A program made the position numbers and the translations under genes. From positions 124,001 through 188,000 of the forward strand of contig NZ_VZPV01000001.1 of NCBI RefSeq assembly GCF_008801405.1: DNA of 64,000 nt. The letters run 5' to 3'. This DNA comes from Ralstonia insidiosa. Its GTDB lineage: Bacteria; Pseudomonadota; Gammaproteobacteria; Burkholderiales; Burkholderiaceae. Below are positions 41,079 to 50,381 of this stretch, piece by piece. The notes below the pieces were generated by a model that was not told where the DNA came from, searched no databases, and saw only the letters and a program-made list of their open reading frames with translations. The number at the start of each line of letters is the position of its first letter. Position 1 is the first letter of the stretch.

Positions 41079-41990
41079 CTAAGACCGCCTCCCCAAAGCC
41101 CCCACCAATATCCCCCCAAGAATCAACCCCATCGCCCCCAACAGCGCACCACTGACCACCTCCCCCAGCGCCACCGCAGAGCAAACAATCCCAAACACCG
41201 GCACCCCCAGCAGCCCCAGCGACGTCGTCGTAGCCGGCAGTATCCGATTGACCGTGGTGACCGCCCAATACGCCAGTGCAATCCCAAACACGCCACCGTA
41301 AAGCAGCAACCCGATCAGCGAAGGCTGCCAGTCAATCGACGGCACACCATCGTGCAAAAGCGCCAACGGCACCAACAACACGGTCGCCAACAACGCCTGC
41401 CAGAACACCAACTCAAACGGCGGTGTCACCCACTTGTGCGAGCGGACATACAGAATGCTCCCCGCCCAACACAGCGCCGCCAGCATCACGAGCCCATTGC
41501 CGAACACGGCACGCCCCGCATGCCAATCAAACATCAGCGGATTGAAGATCAGCAGCAACCCCAACAGCCCCAGCCCGACACCGAACAGACGCCGGCTAGT
41601 CAGCGGCTCGCCGAGCAATAGCCACGCGCCCGGCACCACCCACAGCGGCGTGGTGTACGCCAGCACCACCGAGCGCCCCGCCGGCACGAACTGCAGCCCC
41701 AGGCTGACCAGCGCCGAAAACGCCGTCATGTGCAGCACACCAACACTCAGGATGACCGGGATGTCGCCGCGCTTTGGCATCACCAACCGCCCACGCAGCA
41801 GACAGATCACCAGCAGCGCAAGCGTGCCGACAGCAGAGCGCAACGCCACCACCCAGATGGGCGGCAAGTAGGCGAGCATCGCCTTGCCGACCGGCCAGTT
41901 GATCCCCCAGGCCAGCGCGACCACGCCGAGCAGCAACCAGGCGGTGCGAGCCGAGCTTCCGACCGTTGCGGTGCCGACAGCGGTAGTCAC
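41079..41990 (-). CDS. EamA / DMT family transporter
   Basis: The 303-residue membrane protein has ten predicted helices in two EamA repeats: WLLLGVVALAWGINWPVGKA, VVALRSAVGTLALLVICLLR and GRSVVLAYTTPLWVVPGAWL in the first half, then FGNGLVMLAALCWAGSILYV and IGLLLYGGVFGIALAYWAVT in the second. EamA proteins export or import small metabolites. The GTG start at 41990 overlaps the stop of the upstream PNPOx-like gene as GTGA, so the two are coupled. Both are divergent from a MocR regulator, which suggests a vitamin B6-related or amino-acid-related substrate. The long in-frame extension was rejected. Confidence 0.88.
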   Translation of the reverse strand: MTTAVGTATVGSSARTAWLLLGVVALAWGINWPVGKAMLAYLPPIWVVALRSAVGTLALLVICLLRGRLVMPKRGDIPVILSVGVLHMTAFSALVSLGLQFVPAGRSVVLAYTTPLWVVPGAWLLLGEPLTSRRLFGVGLGLLGLLLIFNPLMFDWHAGRAVFGNGLVMLAALCWAGSILYVRSHKWVTPPFELVFWQALLATVLLVPLALLHDGVPSIDWQPSLIGLLLYGGVFGIALAYWAVTTVNRILPATTTSLGLLGVPVFGIVCSAVALGEVVSGALLGAMGLILGGILVGALGRRS

Positions 41991-42667
41991 GATGTCACTT
42001 CTTCCGCAGGGACACGGGCCGTGGCCTTCCACTCGCGCACATAGTCCGGCGTACCGGCCGGTGCGCCGTCCACCACCGGCGCGAGCGGCAGCAACGCCAT
42101 GGGCAGCACGCCAGCCCATACGGGCAATGCGAGGTCTTCTGCATCGTCCTTCGGGCCGCCCGTGCGGATCTTGCACGCGGCTTCGTCCAACGCAATGCGC
42201 AACACGGTGGTGGCCGCCAATTCCTTGGCATTGCCGGGGCGCGCCTCTTTCGAGCGCCCGGGGGCGAGGGTCTCCATGAAGGCGTCGAGCGTGGCCGGCT
42301 TCTGTTCGTCGGGCACGACCTCGAACGCGCCGTAGATGACGGCTGACCGATAGTTCATCGAGTGGTTGAATGCCGAGCGCGCCAACACCAAGCCGTCGAT
42401 ATGCGTGACCGTCACGCACACCTGCGCGCCGCTGGCCGCCAGCTTGAGCATCCGGCTGCCGTTGGAGCCATGCACGTAGAGGTGACCGCCTTCGCGCCAG
42501 CATGCGGTGGGAATGCAATGCACGCCGTGCTCATCGGCAAAGGCCATATGACAGACGTAGGCCGCATCCAAGATGGCGTGCAGTGTGGCGGCATCGTAGT
42601 GGCCGCGGCGGGCGACACGATTCACGCGCGTGCGATCGGTGGGCGGGGTGGCAGCAGTGGTCGTCAT
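41987..42667 (-). CDS. Pyridoxamine 5'-phosphate oxidase family protein
   Basis: The 226-residue protein has a split-barrel flavin-binding fold of the NimA-like PNPOx group: RVARRGHYDAATLHAILDAA, CHMAFADEHGVHCIPTACWR, LYVHGSNGSRMLKLAASGAQ, VCVTVTHIDGLVLARSAFNH and YRSAVIYGAFEVVPDEQKPA. Such proteins bind FMN or heme and are not typical biosynthetic PdxH. The ATG at 42667 has GGAGCC upstream; the longer frame to 42847 crosses into the regulator's promoter. It is divergent from a MocR regulator, 93 bases away, and coupled to an EamA transporter. Confidence 0.88.
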   Translation of the reverse strand: MTTTAATPPTDRTRVNRVARRGHYDAATLHAILDAAYVCHMAFADEHGVHCIPTACWREGGHLYVHGSNGSRMLKLAASGAQVCVTVTHIDGLVLARSAFNHSMNYRSAVIYGAFEVVPDEQKPATLDAFMETLAPGRSKEARPGNAKELAATTVLRIALDEAACKIRTGGPKDDAEDLALPVWAGVLPMALLPLAPVVDGAPAGTPDYVREWKATARVPAEEVTS

Positions 42668-42760
42668 GGCAAGGCTCCGGGTAGGCAATCGATCTGCTGA
42701 CGATAAGAAAACCGTGGCACCATGCGTAGACCCACAGAAACGCAGAACCTTGGAGCCAGG

Positions 42761-44236
42761 ATGGACTACGGCGTCTTGCTGTCGAACTACGAACGGACTG
42801 CGGCACGCGGCAAAGCAGAGAGCGGAGCACGGCCCTCGCAGCAGCATCGGCTGTACGCTTGCCTGCGCACGGCCATCCTGAGTGGGCAGATTGAGGAAGG
42901 CACGCGGTTGGCTTCATCGCGCTCATTGGCCGAAGAGCTGGGCATGGCGCGCAACTCGGTGCTGTACGCGTACGAACAACTGGCAGCGGAGGGCTTTGTG
43001 CTCAGCCGCCGGCAAGGCACGGTGGTCGCACGCGTGGGCTTGCAGCAGGCCCCGACACAAGCACCGGAAGCGCCACCTGCGTTATCGCGCCGCGTTGCCG
43101 GGCTGGAGCGCCCGAGCGGCGAGATGAGCGATCTGCTGCCCTTCCTGCCGGGCACACCCGCGCTGGACGAGTTTCCGCTCGCGCAATGGCGGCGCTGCAT
43201 GGAGCGGGCATGGCGCCGCATCGGTCCAGCACAGATGGGCTACGGGCAGGTGGAAGGCAACGTGGCGCTGCGTCAGGCCGTGGCCGAGTATCTGCGCGTC
43301 TCGCGCGGCGTGCGCTGCGAGGCCGCGCAGGTGTTCATCACCGATGGCACGCAGAACAGCCTGGACCTCTGTGCCCGCGCACTGGCCGATGCCGGCGACA
43401 TCGCCTGGATCGAGAACCCCGGCTACTACGGTGCACGTGCCTCCATGCGGGCAGCAGACCTGCGGCTGGTGCCGATCGGCATCGATGCCGATGGCCTCGC
43501 CCCGCGCCCGGAAGACTGGCGCGACACGCCGCCCAAGCTGATCTACATCACGCCGTCGCACCAGTACCCGCTGGGCTCGGTGATGAGCCTGGAGCGTCGC
43601 CTCGCGCTGATCCAGCACGCACGTGCCGTGGGCGCGTGGATCATCGAAGACGACTACGACAGCGAGTTCCGCCACAGCGGTGCGCCGCTGTCTGCGGTGC
43701 AGGGCCTGACCGCCGATGCGCCCGTGGTCTACCTGGGCACCTTCAGCAAGATGCTGTTTCCGGCGCTGCGTCTCGGCTACATGGTCGTGCCGCCGGCATT
43801 GGCCACCGTGCTGCGTCCGACAGCCGGCGCGCTGATGCTGCGCGGGCGCGTGGCCGATCAGCTGGCGCTGGCGGAGTTCATTGAGGCGGGCCACTTCACG
43901 CGGCATCTGCGGCGCATGCGGCGCCTGTACGGCGAGCGTCGCAATGCGTTGCAGGCTGCGCTTGAGCGGCACCTGCACGGTGTGGTGACCGTCTCGGGCG
44001 GCGCCGGTGGCATGCACCTGTCGACGCGGCTCGACGCGCCGGTACGCGACGTGGATGTGAGTGTTGCCGCCCGCGCGCAGGGCATGGTGCTGCGGCCGCT
44101 GTCGCGCTTCTGCCTGCCGGGCACGCTGACCGCGCAATACAACGGCCTGGTGCTCGGCTACGGCAATGTGCCCGCCGAAGCGATGGACGGGTTGGTCTTG
44201 CAGATGCAGCGCGTGATTGAGGCGGTCGCCGCATAG
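42761..44236 (+). CDS. MocR/PdxR-type GntR regulator with aminotransferase domain
   Basis: The 491-residue protein has an N-terminal GntR-type winged HTH (YACLRTAILSGQIEEGTRLA, ASSRSLAEELGMARNSVLYA, YEQLAAEGFVLSRRQGTVVA) and a fold-type I aminotransferase domain with GYGQVEGNVALRQAVAEYL, DGTQNSLDLCARALADAGD, IIEDDYDSEFRHSG and LGTFSKMLFPALRLGYMV. Lys330 in FSKM should carry PLP. MocR proteins sense PLP or an amino compound. It is divergent from a PNPOx-like gene and an EamA transporter, the likely targets. GGAGCCAGG sits directly before the ATG. Confidence 0.92.
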   Translation: MDYGVLLSNYERTAARGKAESGARPSQQHRLYACLRTAILSGQIEEGTRLASSRSLAEELGMARNSVLYAYEQLAAEGFVLSRRQGTVVARVGLQQAPTQAPEAPPALSRRVAGLERPSGEMSDLLPFLPGTPALDEFPLAQWRRCMERAWRRIGPAQMGYGQVEGNVALRQAVAEYLRVSRGVRCEAAQVFITDGTQNSLDLCARALADAGDIAWIENPGYYGARASMRAADLRLVPIGIDADGLAPRPEDWRDTPPKLIYITPSHQYPLGSVMSLERRLALIQHARAVGAWIIEDDYDSEFRHSGAPLSAVQGLTADAPVVYLGTFSKMLFPALRLGYMVVPPALATVLRPTAGALMLRGRVADQLALAEFIEAGHFTRHLRRMRRLYGERRNALQAALERHLHGVVTVSGGAGGMHLSTRLDAPVRDVDVSVAARAQGMVLRPLSRFCLPGTLTAQYNGLVLGYGNVPAEAMDGLVLQMQRVIEAVAA

Positions 44237-44261
44237 GATCTGTTGCGCATCGGGCACGCAG

Positions 44262-44930
44262 TCAGACGACCATCCTTGTGGCAGCGGCGAGTTTGTCCAG
44301 GCTCCAACCCGCGCCCAGCAGCACGCGCCGCGTGTGCAAGTCCTCCAGCAGCACGACATCGTCTACCTGCTCACCCAGGTAGCGCAGGCGCTTGTCGCGC
44401 ACCTCCACATACCCCGATGGGTAGCGCCTGGCGAGCGACTGCCATACCCCATGCACGCCGACGGACTGACGCGCGCCGCTCATCAGACACATCCCACCGT
44501 CGAGCGCGCGCCGGAAGACGGTCGAGGCCAACCCACGCCGCTGGTACGCCAACGCGTACTTCGAATGCGGCGCACGCAGATGGGGATCCGCCCGCCTGTC
44601 CAGCTCAATCAAGCGGTTGAAGACCGTGTAGCCGGCCAGGCGCCGCGCCGCCACATCTTCGACATAGACATAGGTCTCGCCATCGGCCTCGCGCGTGTGA
44701 ATGCGGAAGCCAGGCAACGTGCCGTCATCGAACGTCATGCCATGCAGCGGCGTGCCGGGCGTTTGCATGCGTTCATACAGCGCGTCGAGTTCGCGCTCGA
44801 TGTCTTCGTTGTTGAAGTCGACGTCGGTGCGCAGGCCAAGCGGTGCAAGCCGCCGGCGCAGCGATTGCACCATGGATGCCAACGTCGGCAAGACCGGTGG
44901 CGGCATGGGCAGAGTCAGTGCGGTGCTCAT
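44262..44930 (-). CDS. GNAT-like acetyltransferase, hypothetical
   Basis: The 222-residue protein has a GNAT-like core: FRIHTREADGETYVYVEDVA, AGYTVFNRLIELDRRADPHL, then SKYALAYQRRGLASTVFRRA with the RRGLA acetyl-CoA loop, and GVHGVWQSLARRYPSGYVEV. The N-terminal 40 residues are Pro/Leu-rich. The start at 44930 has GGAGG four bases upstream and overlaps the end of the upstream beta-helix gene, so they are coupled. The substrate is unknown; with the beta-helix protein it may act at the cell envelope or on a shared target. Confidence 0.65.
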   Translation of the reverse strand: MSTALTLPMPPPVLPTLASMVQSLRRRLAPLGLRTDVDFNNEDIERELDALYERMQTPGTPLHGMTFDDGTLPGFRIHTREADGETYVYVEDVAARRLAGYTVFNRLIELDRRADPHLRAPHSKYALAYQRRGLASTVFRRALDGGMCLMSGARQSVGVHGVWQSLARRYPSGYVEVRDKRLRYLGEQVDDVVLLEDLHTRRVLLGAGWSLDKLAAATRMVV

Positions 44931-45793
44931 GCGGCCTCCGCCCAATAGCCGCTAATGAGCCGCGACGGTTGCTGAGCCGCGCGAATGCAGGCACTGGCAG
45001 GCCAGTCGTCCATGCGCACGTTCAGGCCCGCGTGAATGCCATAGCCTGGCCCAGCAACGATCACACCGCCGGCCTCGACGCCCTCGCCCGCGCGGATGGC
45101 GCCGCCGGCTTCGATGTCGCCCCAGGCCTTGATGCCCCAGCCGGCCTCTAGGTGCGTGCTCGCCCGCAGATCAGCGCCCGCGAGAATGCCGTTCGCACTG
45201 ACGATGCCCGCCTCGCTGCACACCTCGCCGCCAGCGCGCAGGCCCTTGCCGACGCGCACGCTGCCGCGCACGGCCAGCGCTTCGCCGATCAGCAGGTCGT
45301 CCGCCACGTCGATGTCGGCGTCGCAATGCAAGTCACGGTGCACGCGCACCACGCCGCCACAGTGCAGCGCACCGGCAGCCGTCACGCTCCAGCCGACGCG
45401 TAGGTCGCCGCCCACGTGCACGGTGCCATCGCAGTAGAGGCCAGCCTTGGCTTCAAGATCGCCGCCCGTGGTGATGGATTCACCGGCACGTACGCCGCCG
45501 CCTGCACGGATGGCCTGCCCCGCACGCAACACACCGTCGACGTGGATGCCGCCGCGCACCACGATCGTGCCGGCAAAGATGAGCGCATCGGCCTCGATGT
45601 CGTCGGCTTCGAGCACGGCATCAGTCGGGCCGAAGTTGTCGAGCAACCAGATGGCATCGGCGATGCGGCCTTCGCGCACGAGGCTATCGAGCAGGTGTTG
45701 GTAATCGGTGCCGTTGTGGCGGTTGCGGATGTACCAGCGGTAGCCCGCCGCGCAAGGCTGCTTGGCCTTGATGAAGTTCTGTGTGAGTTCCAT
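44927..45793 (-). CDS. Beta-helix (polymer-forming-like) hypothetical protein
   Basis: The 288-residue protein starts MELTQNFIKAKQPCAAGYRW, contains a conserved cap (NGTDYQHLLDSLVREGRIAD followed by AIWLLDNFGPTDAVLE) and then about 160 residues of a short-period pattern: IFAGTIVVRGGIHVDGVLRA, GQAIRAGGGVRAGESITTGG, VHVGGDLRVGWSVTAAGALH and so on. Alternating small and aliphatic residues every 5-6 positions predict a right- or left-handed beta-helix as in bactofilin-like or hexapeptide proteins. No signal peptide. Its stop overlaps the GNAT-like gene. I do not recognise a function; a scaffold is the simplest idea. Confidence 0.7.
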   Translation of the reverse strand: MELTQNFIKAKQPCAAGYRWYIRNRHNGTDYQHLLDSLVREGRIADAIWLLDNFGPTDAVLEADDIEADALIFAGTIVVRGGIHVDGVLRAGQAIRAGGGVRAGESITTGGDLEAKAGLYCDGTVHVGGDLRVGWSVTAAGALHCGGVVRVHRDLHCDADIDVADDLLIGEALAVRGSVRVGKGLRAGGEVCSEAGIVSANGILAGADLRASTHLEAGWGIKAWGDIEAGGAIRAGEGVEAGGVIVAGPGYGIHAGLNVRMDDWPASACIRAAQQPSRLISGYWAEAA

Positions 45794-46490
45794 GGCGATT
45801 CCTGCGCCCGGCAACTTGGCGATCAACGATCAGCCGGCAGATGGCGGACGAACCGGTGCCGGCGCCCATCGTGTTGATGCAGCGCCAAACCAGCGTTAAA
45901 GACGGGGAGAAAGCGGAAGTGGCCGTACGGGGCAGAGACGCCAGCTAGGGCGGCGCCCCGCACGGCTCAGGAAAGCCGGGCGAGCAGGAAATGCCGAAGG
46001 GCAGCGTGCGCGGGCGAGAGATCCTGCGCGGCACCGCAACGCACACGCGCGCAGACAGCCGGCAAAGCTTGCCGGCGCAGCGCGCGAATGGGTTGAGTGC
46101 GAGACATGGTCTGAAAAAAGGGAGGTCCGGAACGGAACCGCGCAGGATGGCCGCGGTGCTCTCGAATGTCCAGTGGCAAGGTGACGCACGCATGGCTTCT
46201 TGACGCAAGTTTGCCAATACGCCGCGCTTCAGACCGTTCTGCCTGGGCATTTCGCATGCACCGCAGCATCCGTGTCGCCAGCCCGATCCATGCGCCACAT
46301 CTGTGCCGAAAACGCCGCAACCTCGGGAAAACCCCGCCCCATTCTTGCTGCGTTGCACGGTGTTGGGAATGTCACGCGGTGCTACGATGCCCCGACCCAC
46401 GGCTGTCTGCCAGTTTCCACAAGAAGCGGCGCAGACGGCACCAAAAGAGACCTGCTGCTGGTGATCCCGGCACACCCACACGGAGCACGC
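45794..46490. other. Long intergenic region before the indolepyruvate oxidoreductase
   Basis: The 697 bases hold the divergent promoters of the beta-helix and oxidoreductase genes. Open frames on both strands are Arg/Cys/Pro-rich and look like chance. No RNA gene, hairpin or repeat stands out. An in-frame extension of the downstream gene to 46200 has a non-protein-like sequence. Confidence 0.45.
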
Positions 46491-49400
46491 ATGAATGCCC
46501 CTCTGAACGACGCGCTACGCCGCGCGCTCGAAACCGTTTCCCTGGACGACAAGTACACGCTCGAGCGTGGCCGCATCTACATCAGCGGCACGCAGGCACT
46601 GGTGCGTCTGCCGATGCTGCAGCAGGAGCGCGACCGCGCCGCTGGGCTCAATACGGCGGGCTTCATCTCCGGCTACCGCGGCTCGCCACTGGGCGCGCTG
46701 GACCAAGCCTTGTGGAAAGCCAAGAAGCATCTGGCCGGGCACAACATCGTCTTCCAGGCGGGGCTGAATGAAGACTTGGCCGCCACGGCGGTCTGGGGCT
46801 CGCAGCAGGTCAATCTGTATCCGAACGCCAAGTTCAGCGGCGTGTACGGCATGTGGTACGGCAAGGGTCCAGGTGTGGACCGCACGATCGACGTGTTCAA
46901 GCACGCCAACTCGGCGGGTTCGTCCGCGCATGGCGGCGTGCTGGTGCTGGCAGGCGATGACCACGCCGCCAAGTCGTCCACGCTGGCGCACCAGTCGGAG
47001 CACGTTTTCAAGGCAGCCGGCATTCCGGTGCTGTATCCGTCGAACGTGCAGGAGTACCTCGACTACGGCCTGCACGGCTGGGCGATGAGCCGCTACTCCG
47101 GCCTGTGGGTGTCGATGAAGTGCGTGACGGACGTGGTGGAGTCGTCGGCTTCGGTGGACGTTGATCCGCACCGCGCCGAGATCATCCTGCCGGAAGATTT
47201 CATCATGCCGCAGGGCGGCCTGAACATCCGCTGGCCGGATCCGCCGCTGGTGCAGGAAGCGCGTCTGCTCGATTACAAGTGGTACGCCGGTCTGTCGTAT
47301 GTGCGTGCCAACAAGCTCGACCGCGTGGTGATGGATTCGCCGCAGGCACGCTTCGGCATCATGACCGCCGGCAAGGCGTACCTGGACGTGCGTCAGGCGC
47401 TGGTCGACCTCGGCCTGGATGAGGAAACCTGCCGCCGCATCGGCATCCGCCTGTACAAGGTCGGCTGCGTGTGGCCGCTGGAAGCGCATGGTGCGCGCGC
47501 GTTTGCCGAAGGGCTGCAAGAGATCCTGGTGGTGGAAGAGAAACGCCAGATCCTCGAATACCAACTGAAGGAAGAGCTGTACAACTACCGCGACGACGTG
47601 CGTCCGCGCGTGTACGGCAAGTTCGACGAGCGCGACAACGCTGGCGGCGAATGGTCGGTGCCGATGGCCAACTGGCTGCTGCCGGCGCACTACGAGCTGT
47701 CGCCCGCGCTGATCGCCCGCGCCATCGCCACGCGGCTGGAGAAGTTCGAGCTGCCGTCGGACGTGCGCGCACGCATTGCCTCGCGCATCGCCATCATCGA
47801 CGCCAAAGAGAAGGCGCTCGCCAAGCCGCGCATCACCGCCGAGCGCAAGCCGTGGTTCTGCTCGGGCTGCCCGCACAACACGTCGACCAACGTGCCGGAA
47901 GGCTCGCGCGCGCTGGCCGGCATCGGCTGCCACTACATGACCGTGTGGATGGACCGCCGCACCGACACCTTCAGCCAGATGGGCGGCGAAGGCGTGGCGT
48001 GGATCGGCCAGATGCCGTTCTCGGGCGACCAGCACGTGTTCGCCAACCTGGGCGACGGCACGTACTACCACTCGGGCCTGCTGGCGATTCGCGCGTCCAT
48101 CGCGGCCAAGGTGAACATCACCTACAAGATCCTCTACAACGATGCGGTGGCCATGACCGGCGGTCAGCCGGTGGACGGCCCGCTGTCGGTGCCGCAGATT
48201 GCTGCACAGGTGCATGCCGAAGGCACGTCGCGCATCGTCATCGTCACGGACGAGCCGGAGAAGTACAACGCGGCCATCAAGCTGCCGGAAGGCGTGACGG
48301 TGCATCACCGCGATCGCCTGGATGCGATTCAGCGCGAGCTGCGCGAGGTGCAAGGCACCAGCGTGCTGATCTACGACCAGACCTGCGCGACGGAAAAGCG
48401 CCGCCGCCGCAAGCGCGGCACGATGGTCGACCCGGCACGCCGCGCGTTCATCAACGACGCGGTGTGCGAAGGCTGCGGTGATTGCTCGGTCAAGTCGAAC
48501 TGCCTGTCGGTCGAGCCGCTGGAAACGGAGCTGGGCACCAAGCGCAAGATCAACCAGTCGTCGTGCAACAAGGATTTCTCGTGCGTGAACGGCTTCTGCC
48601 CGAGCTTTGTGACGGCCGAAGGCGCGCAAGTGCGCAAGCCGGAATCGCGTGGCGTGTCGATGGATGGCCTGCCGCTGCTGCCGCACCCTGAGCTGCCTGC
48701 CATCCAGCGTGCGTACGGCGTGCTGGTGACCGGCGTGGGCGGCACGGGCGTGGTGACCATCGGCGGTCTGCTCGGCATGGCGGCGCACATCGAAGGCAAA
48801 GGCGTGACCGTGCTCGACATGGCGGGCCTGGCGCAGAAAGGCGGCGCGGTGCTCTCGCATGTGCAGATCGGCGAGCGTCCGGATTCGATCCACGCCACGC
48901 GCATCGCCATGGGCGAAGCCGACCTCGTGATCGGCTGCGATGCGATCGTCTCGGCGGGGGACGAAGTGTTGTCCAAGGTGCAGTACGGCCAGACGCGCGC
49001 CATCGTCAACAGCACTGCATCGCCCACAGCGGATTTCATCAAAAACCCGAACTGGCGCTTCCCGGGCAGCTCGGCGGAAGCCGACATCCGCGCGGCCATC
49101 GGCGATGCGTGCGCGTTTGAAGACGCCAGCACGCTGGCCGTGCGCCTGCTGGGCGACGCGATCTTCACCAACCCGCTGGTGCTGGGCTTTGCGTGGCAGA
49201 AGGGCTGGATTCCGCTGACGTACGACGCGCTCATCCGCGCCATCGAACTCAACGGCGTGGCGGTCGAGAAGAACAAGACCGCCTTCGAGTGGGGTCGCCA
49301 TCTCGCGCAAGACCGCGAGGCCGTGCTCAAGCTCGCCGACGACGCCCCGCGTGCCAAGGCCGATGTGATCGCCCTGCCCTCGCTGGACACGCTGATTGCT

Positions 49401-50051
49401 CGTCGTGTCGATCTGCTGACTGCGTACCAGAACGCTGCTTACGCTGCCGAGTTCCGCTCGGTGGTGGAGCGTGTGCGTGCAGCAGAAGCGGCGGTGGTGG
49501 GTGCTGGCCAAACGCTGGCACTGACCGAAGCCGTGGTGCGCAATCTGTCGAAGCTGATGGCGTATAAGGACGAATACGAAGTCGCCCGCCTGTACACCGA
49601 TCCGGCCTTCCTCGACAAGCTGCGCGCACAGTTCGATGGCGAGCCCGGCCGCGACTACCAACTCAACTTCTGGCTCGCGCCGCCCATGACGGCCAAGCAC
49701 GACGAGAAGGGCCATCTGGTGAAGAAGCGCTTCGGCCCGAACACGATGCGCATCTTCAAGGTGCTGGCCAAGCTCAAGGGCCTGCGCGGCACGGCGTTCG
49801 ACGTGTTCGGCAAGACCGAAGAGCGCCGCACCGAGCGCGCGCTGATCGGTGAATACCGTGCGCTGGTGGACGAACTGGTGAAGGGGCTGTCGGCGAAAAA
49901 GCTGGCACAGGCCGTGGAACTGGCACGCCTGCCGGAAGACATCCGCGGCTTCGGCCACGTGAAGGAAGCGAACCTGGCGGCCGCACGCATCCGTTGGAAC
50001 AAGCTGCTCGCGCAGTGGCGTGATCCGGCGGCGGCGCAGCGCGCAGCCTGA
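46491..50051 (+). CDS. Indolepyruvate ferredoxin oxidoreductase family, fused alpha-beta-gamma
   Basis: The 1186-residue protein joins the parts of a 2-oxoacid:ferredoxin oxidoreductase. Residues 1-400 hold the pyrimidine-binding domain (GFISGYRGSPLGALDQALWK, FQAGLNEDLAATAVWGSQQV). The TPP-binding domain has CSGCPHNTSTNVPEGSRALA and GDGTYYHSGLLAIRASIAAK. A ferredoxin-like insert carries CEGCGDCSVKSNCLSVEP and SCNKDFSCVNGFCPSF. The C-terminal gamma domain has GVLVTGVGGTGVVTIGGLLG and LDMAGLAQKGGAVLSHVQIG. Such fused enzymes oxidise arylpyruvates to aryl-acyl-CoA in aerobic proteobacteria. It is monocistronic; the preferred substrate is not evident. Confidence 0.9.
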   Translation: MNAPLNDALRRALETVSLDDKYTLERGRIYISGTQALVRLPMLQQERDRAAGLNTAGFISGYRGSPLGALDQALWKAKKHLAGHNIVFQAGLNEDLAATAVWGSQQVNLYPNAKFSGVYGMWYGKGPGVDRTIDVFKHANSAGSSAHGGVLVLAGDDHAAKSSTLAHQSEHVFKAAGIPVLYPSNVQEYLDYGLHGWAMSRYSGLWVSMKCVTDVVESSASVDVDPHRAEIILPEDFIMPQGGLNIRWPDPPLVQEARLLDYKWYAGLSYVRANKLDRVVMDSPQARFGIMTAGKAYLDVRQALVDLGLDEETCRRIGIRLYKVGCVWPLEAHGARAFAEGLQEILVVEEKRQILEYQLKEELYNYRDDVRPRVYGKFDERDNAGGEWSVPMANWLLPAHYELSPALIARAIATRLEKFELPSDVRARIASRIAIIDAKEKALAKPRITAERKPWFCSGCPHNTSTNVPEGSRALAGIGCHYMTVWMDRRTDTFSQMGGEGVAWIGQMPFSGDQHVFANLGDGTYYHSGLLAIRASIAAKVNITYKILYNDAVAMTGGQPVDGPLSVPQIAAQVHAEGTSRIVIVTDEPEKYNAAIKLPEGVTVHHRDRLDAIQRELREVQGTSVLIYDQTCATEKRRRRKRGTMVDPARRAFINDAVCEGCGDCSVKSNCLSVEPLETELGTKRKINQSSCNKDFSCVNGFCPSFVTAEGAQVRKPESRGVSMDGLPLLPHPELPAIQRAYGVLVTGVGGTGVVTIGGLLGMAAHIEGKGVTVLDMAGLAQKGGAVLSHVQIGERPDSIHATRIAMGEADLVIGCDAIVSAGDEVLSKVQYGQTRAIVNSTASPTADFIKNPNWRFPGSSAEADIRAAIGDACAFEDASTLAVRLLGDAIFTNPLVLGFAWQKGWIPLTYDALIRAIELNGVAVEKNKTAFEWGRHLAQDREAVLKLADDAPRAKADVIALPSLDTLIARRVDLLTAYQNAAYAAEFRSVVERVRAAEAAVVGAGQTLALTEAVVRNLSKLMAYKDEYEVARLYTDPAFLDKLRAQFDGEPGRDYQLNFWLAPPMTAKHDEKGHLVKKRFGPNTMRIFKVLAKLKGLRGTAFDVFGKTEERRTERALIGEYRALVDELVKGLSAKKLAQAVELARLPEDIRGFGHVKEANLAAARIRWNKLLAQWRDPAAAQRAA

Positions 50052-50381
50052 TCGGCCGACGTATCAAAGAAAGGAACGCAGGACACCGCGTTCCACGAAG
50101 GCGGCTCTCGGGGCGCCGGCAGCGGGTCTTTAAGAGCCAACGCCGGGACTCAGAGAGCCGCCTTCGTGTCTTTGAGAGCCAGCGCTGACTCTCCGCACAC
50201 CCAGCGACGATGCTTTGAAAGCCAATGCCGGCTCTCCAGGCGCCGGCGCTGGGGCGTTGAGCGTCAGCTCCGGGGCGTTGAGCGTCCATGCCGGCGCTGT
50301 GAGAGCCACTGTTGGGACTCCACCCACCCGCCGGCGAGGCTTTCAGCGCCGGGGGCGAGTCTTTGAGAGCCGGCGGCGGGA
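50052..50381. other. Intergenic region holding the 21-bp array
   Basis: The region between the oxidoreductase and sbcB stops is mostly a degenerate 21-bp tandem array, listed separately. No gene is supported. Confidence 0.6.
50108..50375. repeat. Degenerate 21-bp tandem repeat array
   Basis: A TTTGAGAGCC-like core recurs at 50108, 50129, 50150, 50171, 50214, 50256, 50277, 50298, 50341 and 50362. All spacings are 21 or about twice 21, so about 13 units of 21 bp are present, with some eroded. The unit is a multiple of three, so all open frames across it show seven-residue periodicity. It follows the sbcB stop by eight bases. Confidence 0.7.

Noticed and set aside
45945..46481. 178-codon minus-strand frame in the intergenic before the oxidoreductase
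   Set aside because: Composition is rich in Cys, Arg and Pro, with no motif or ribosome site. It is a chance frame in GC-rich DNA.
50130..50327. Minus-strand frame with seven-residue repeats
   Set aside because: The periodicity is explained by the 21-bp DNA array. The frame has no ribosome site and is not conserved as a protein as far as can be seen.
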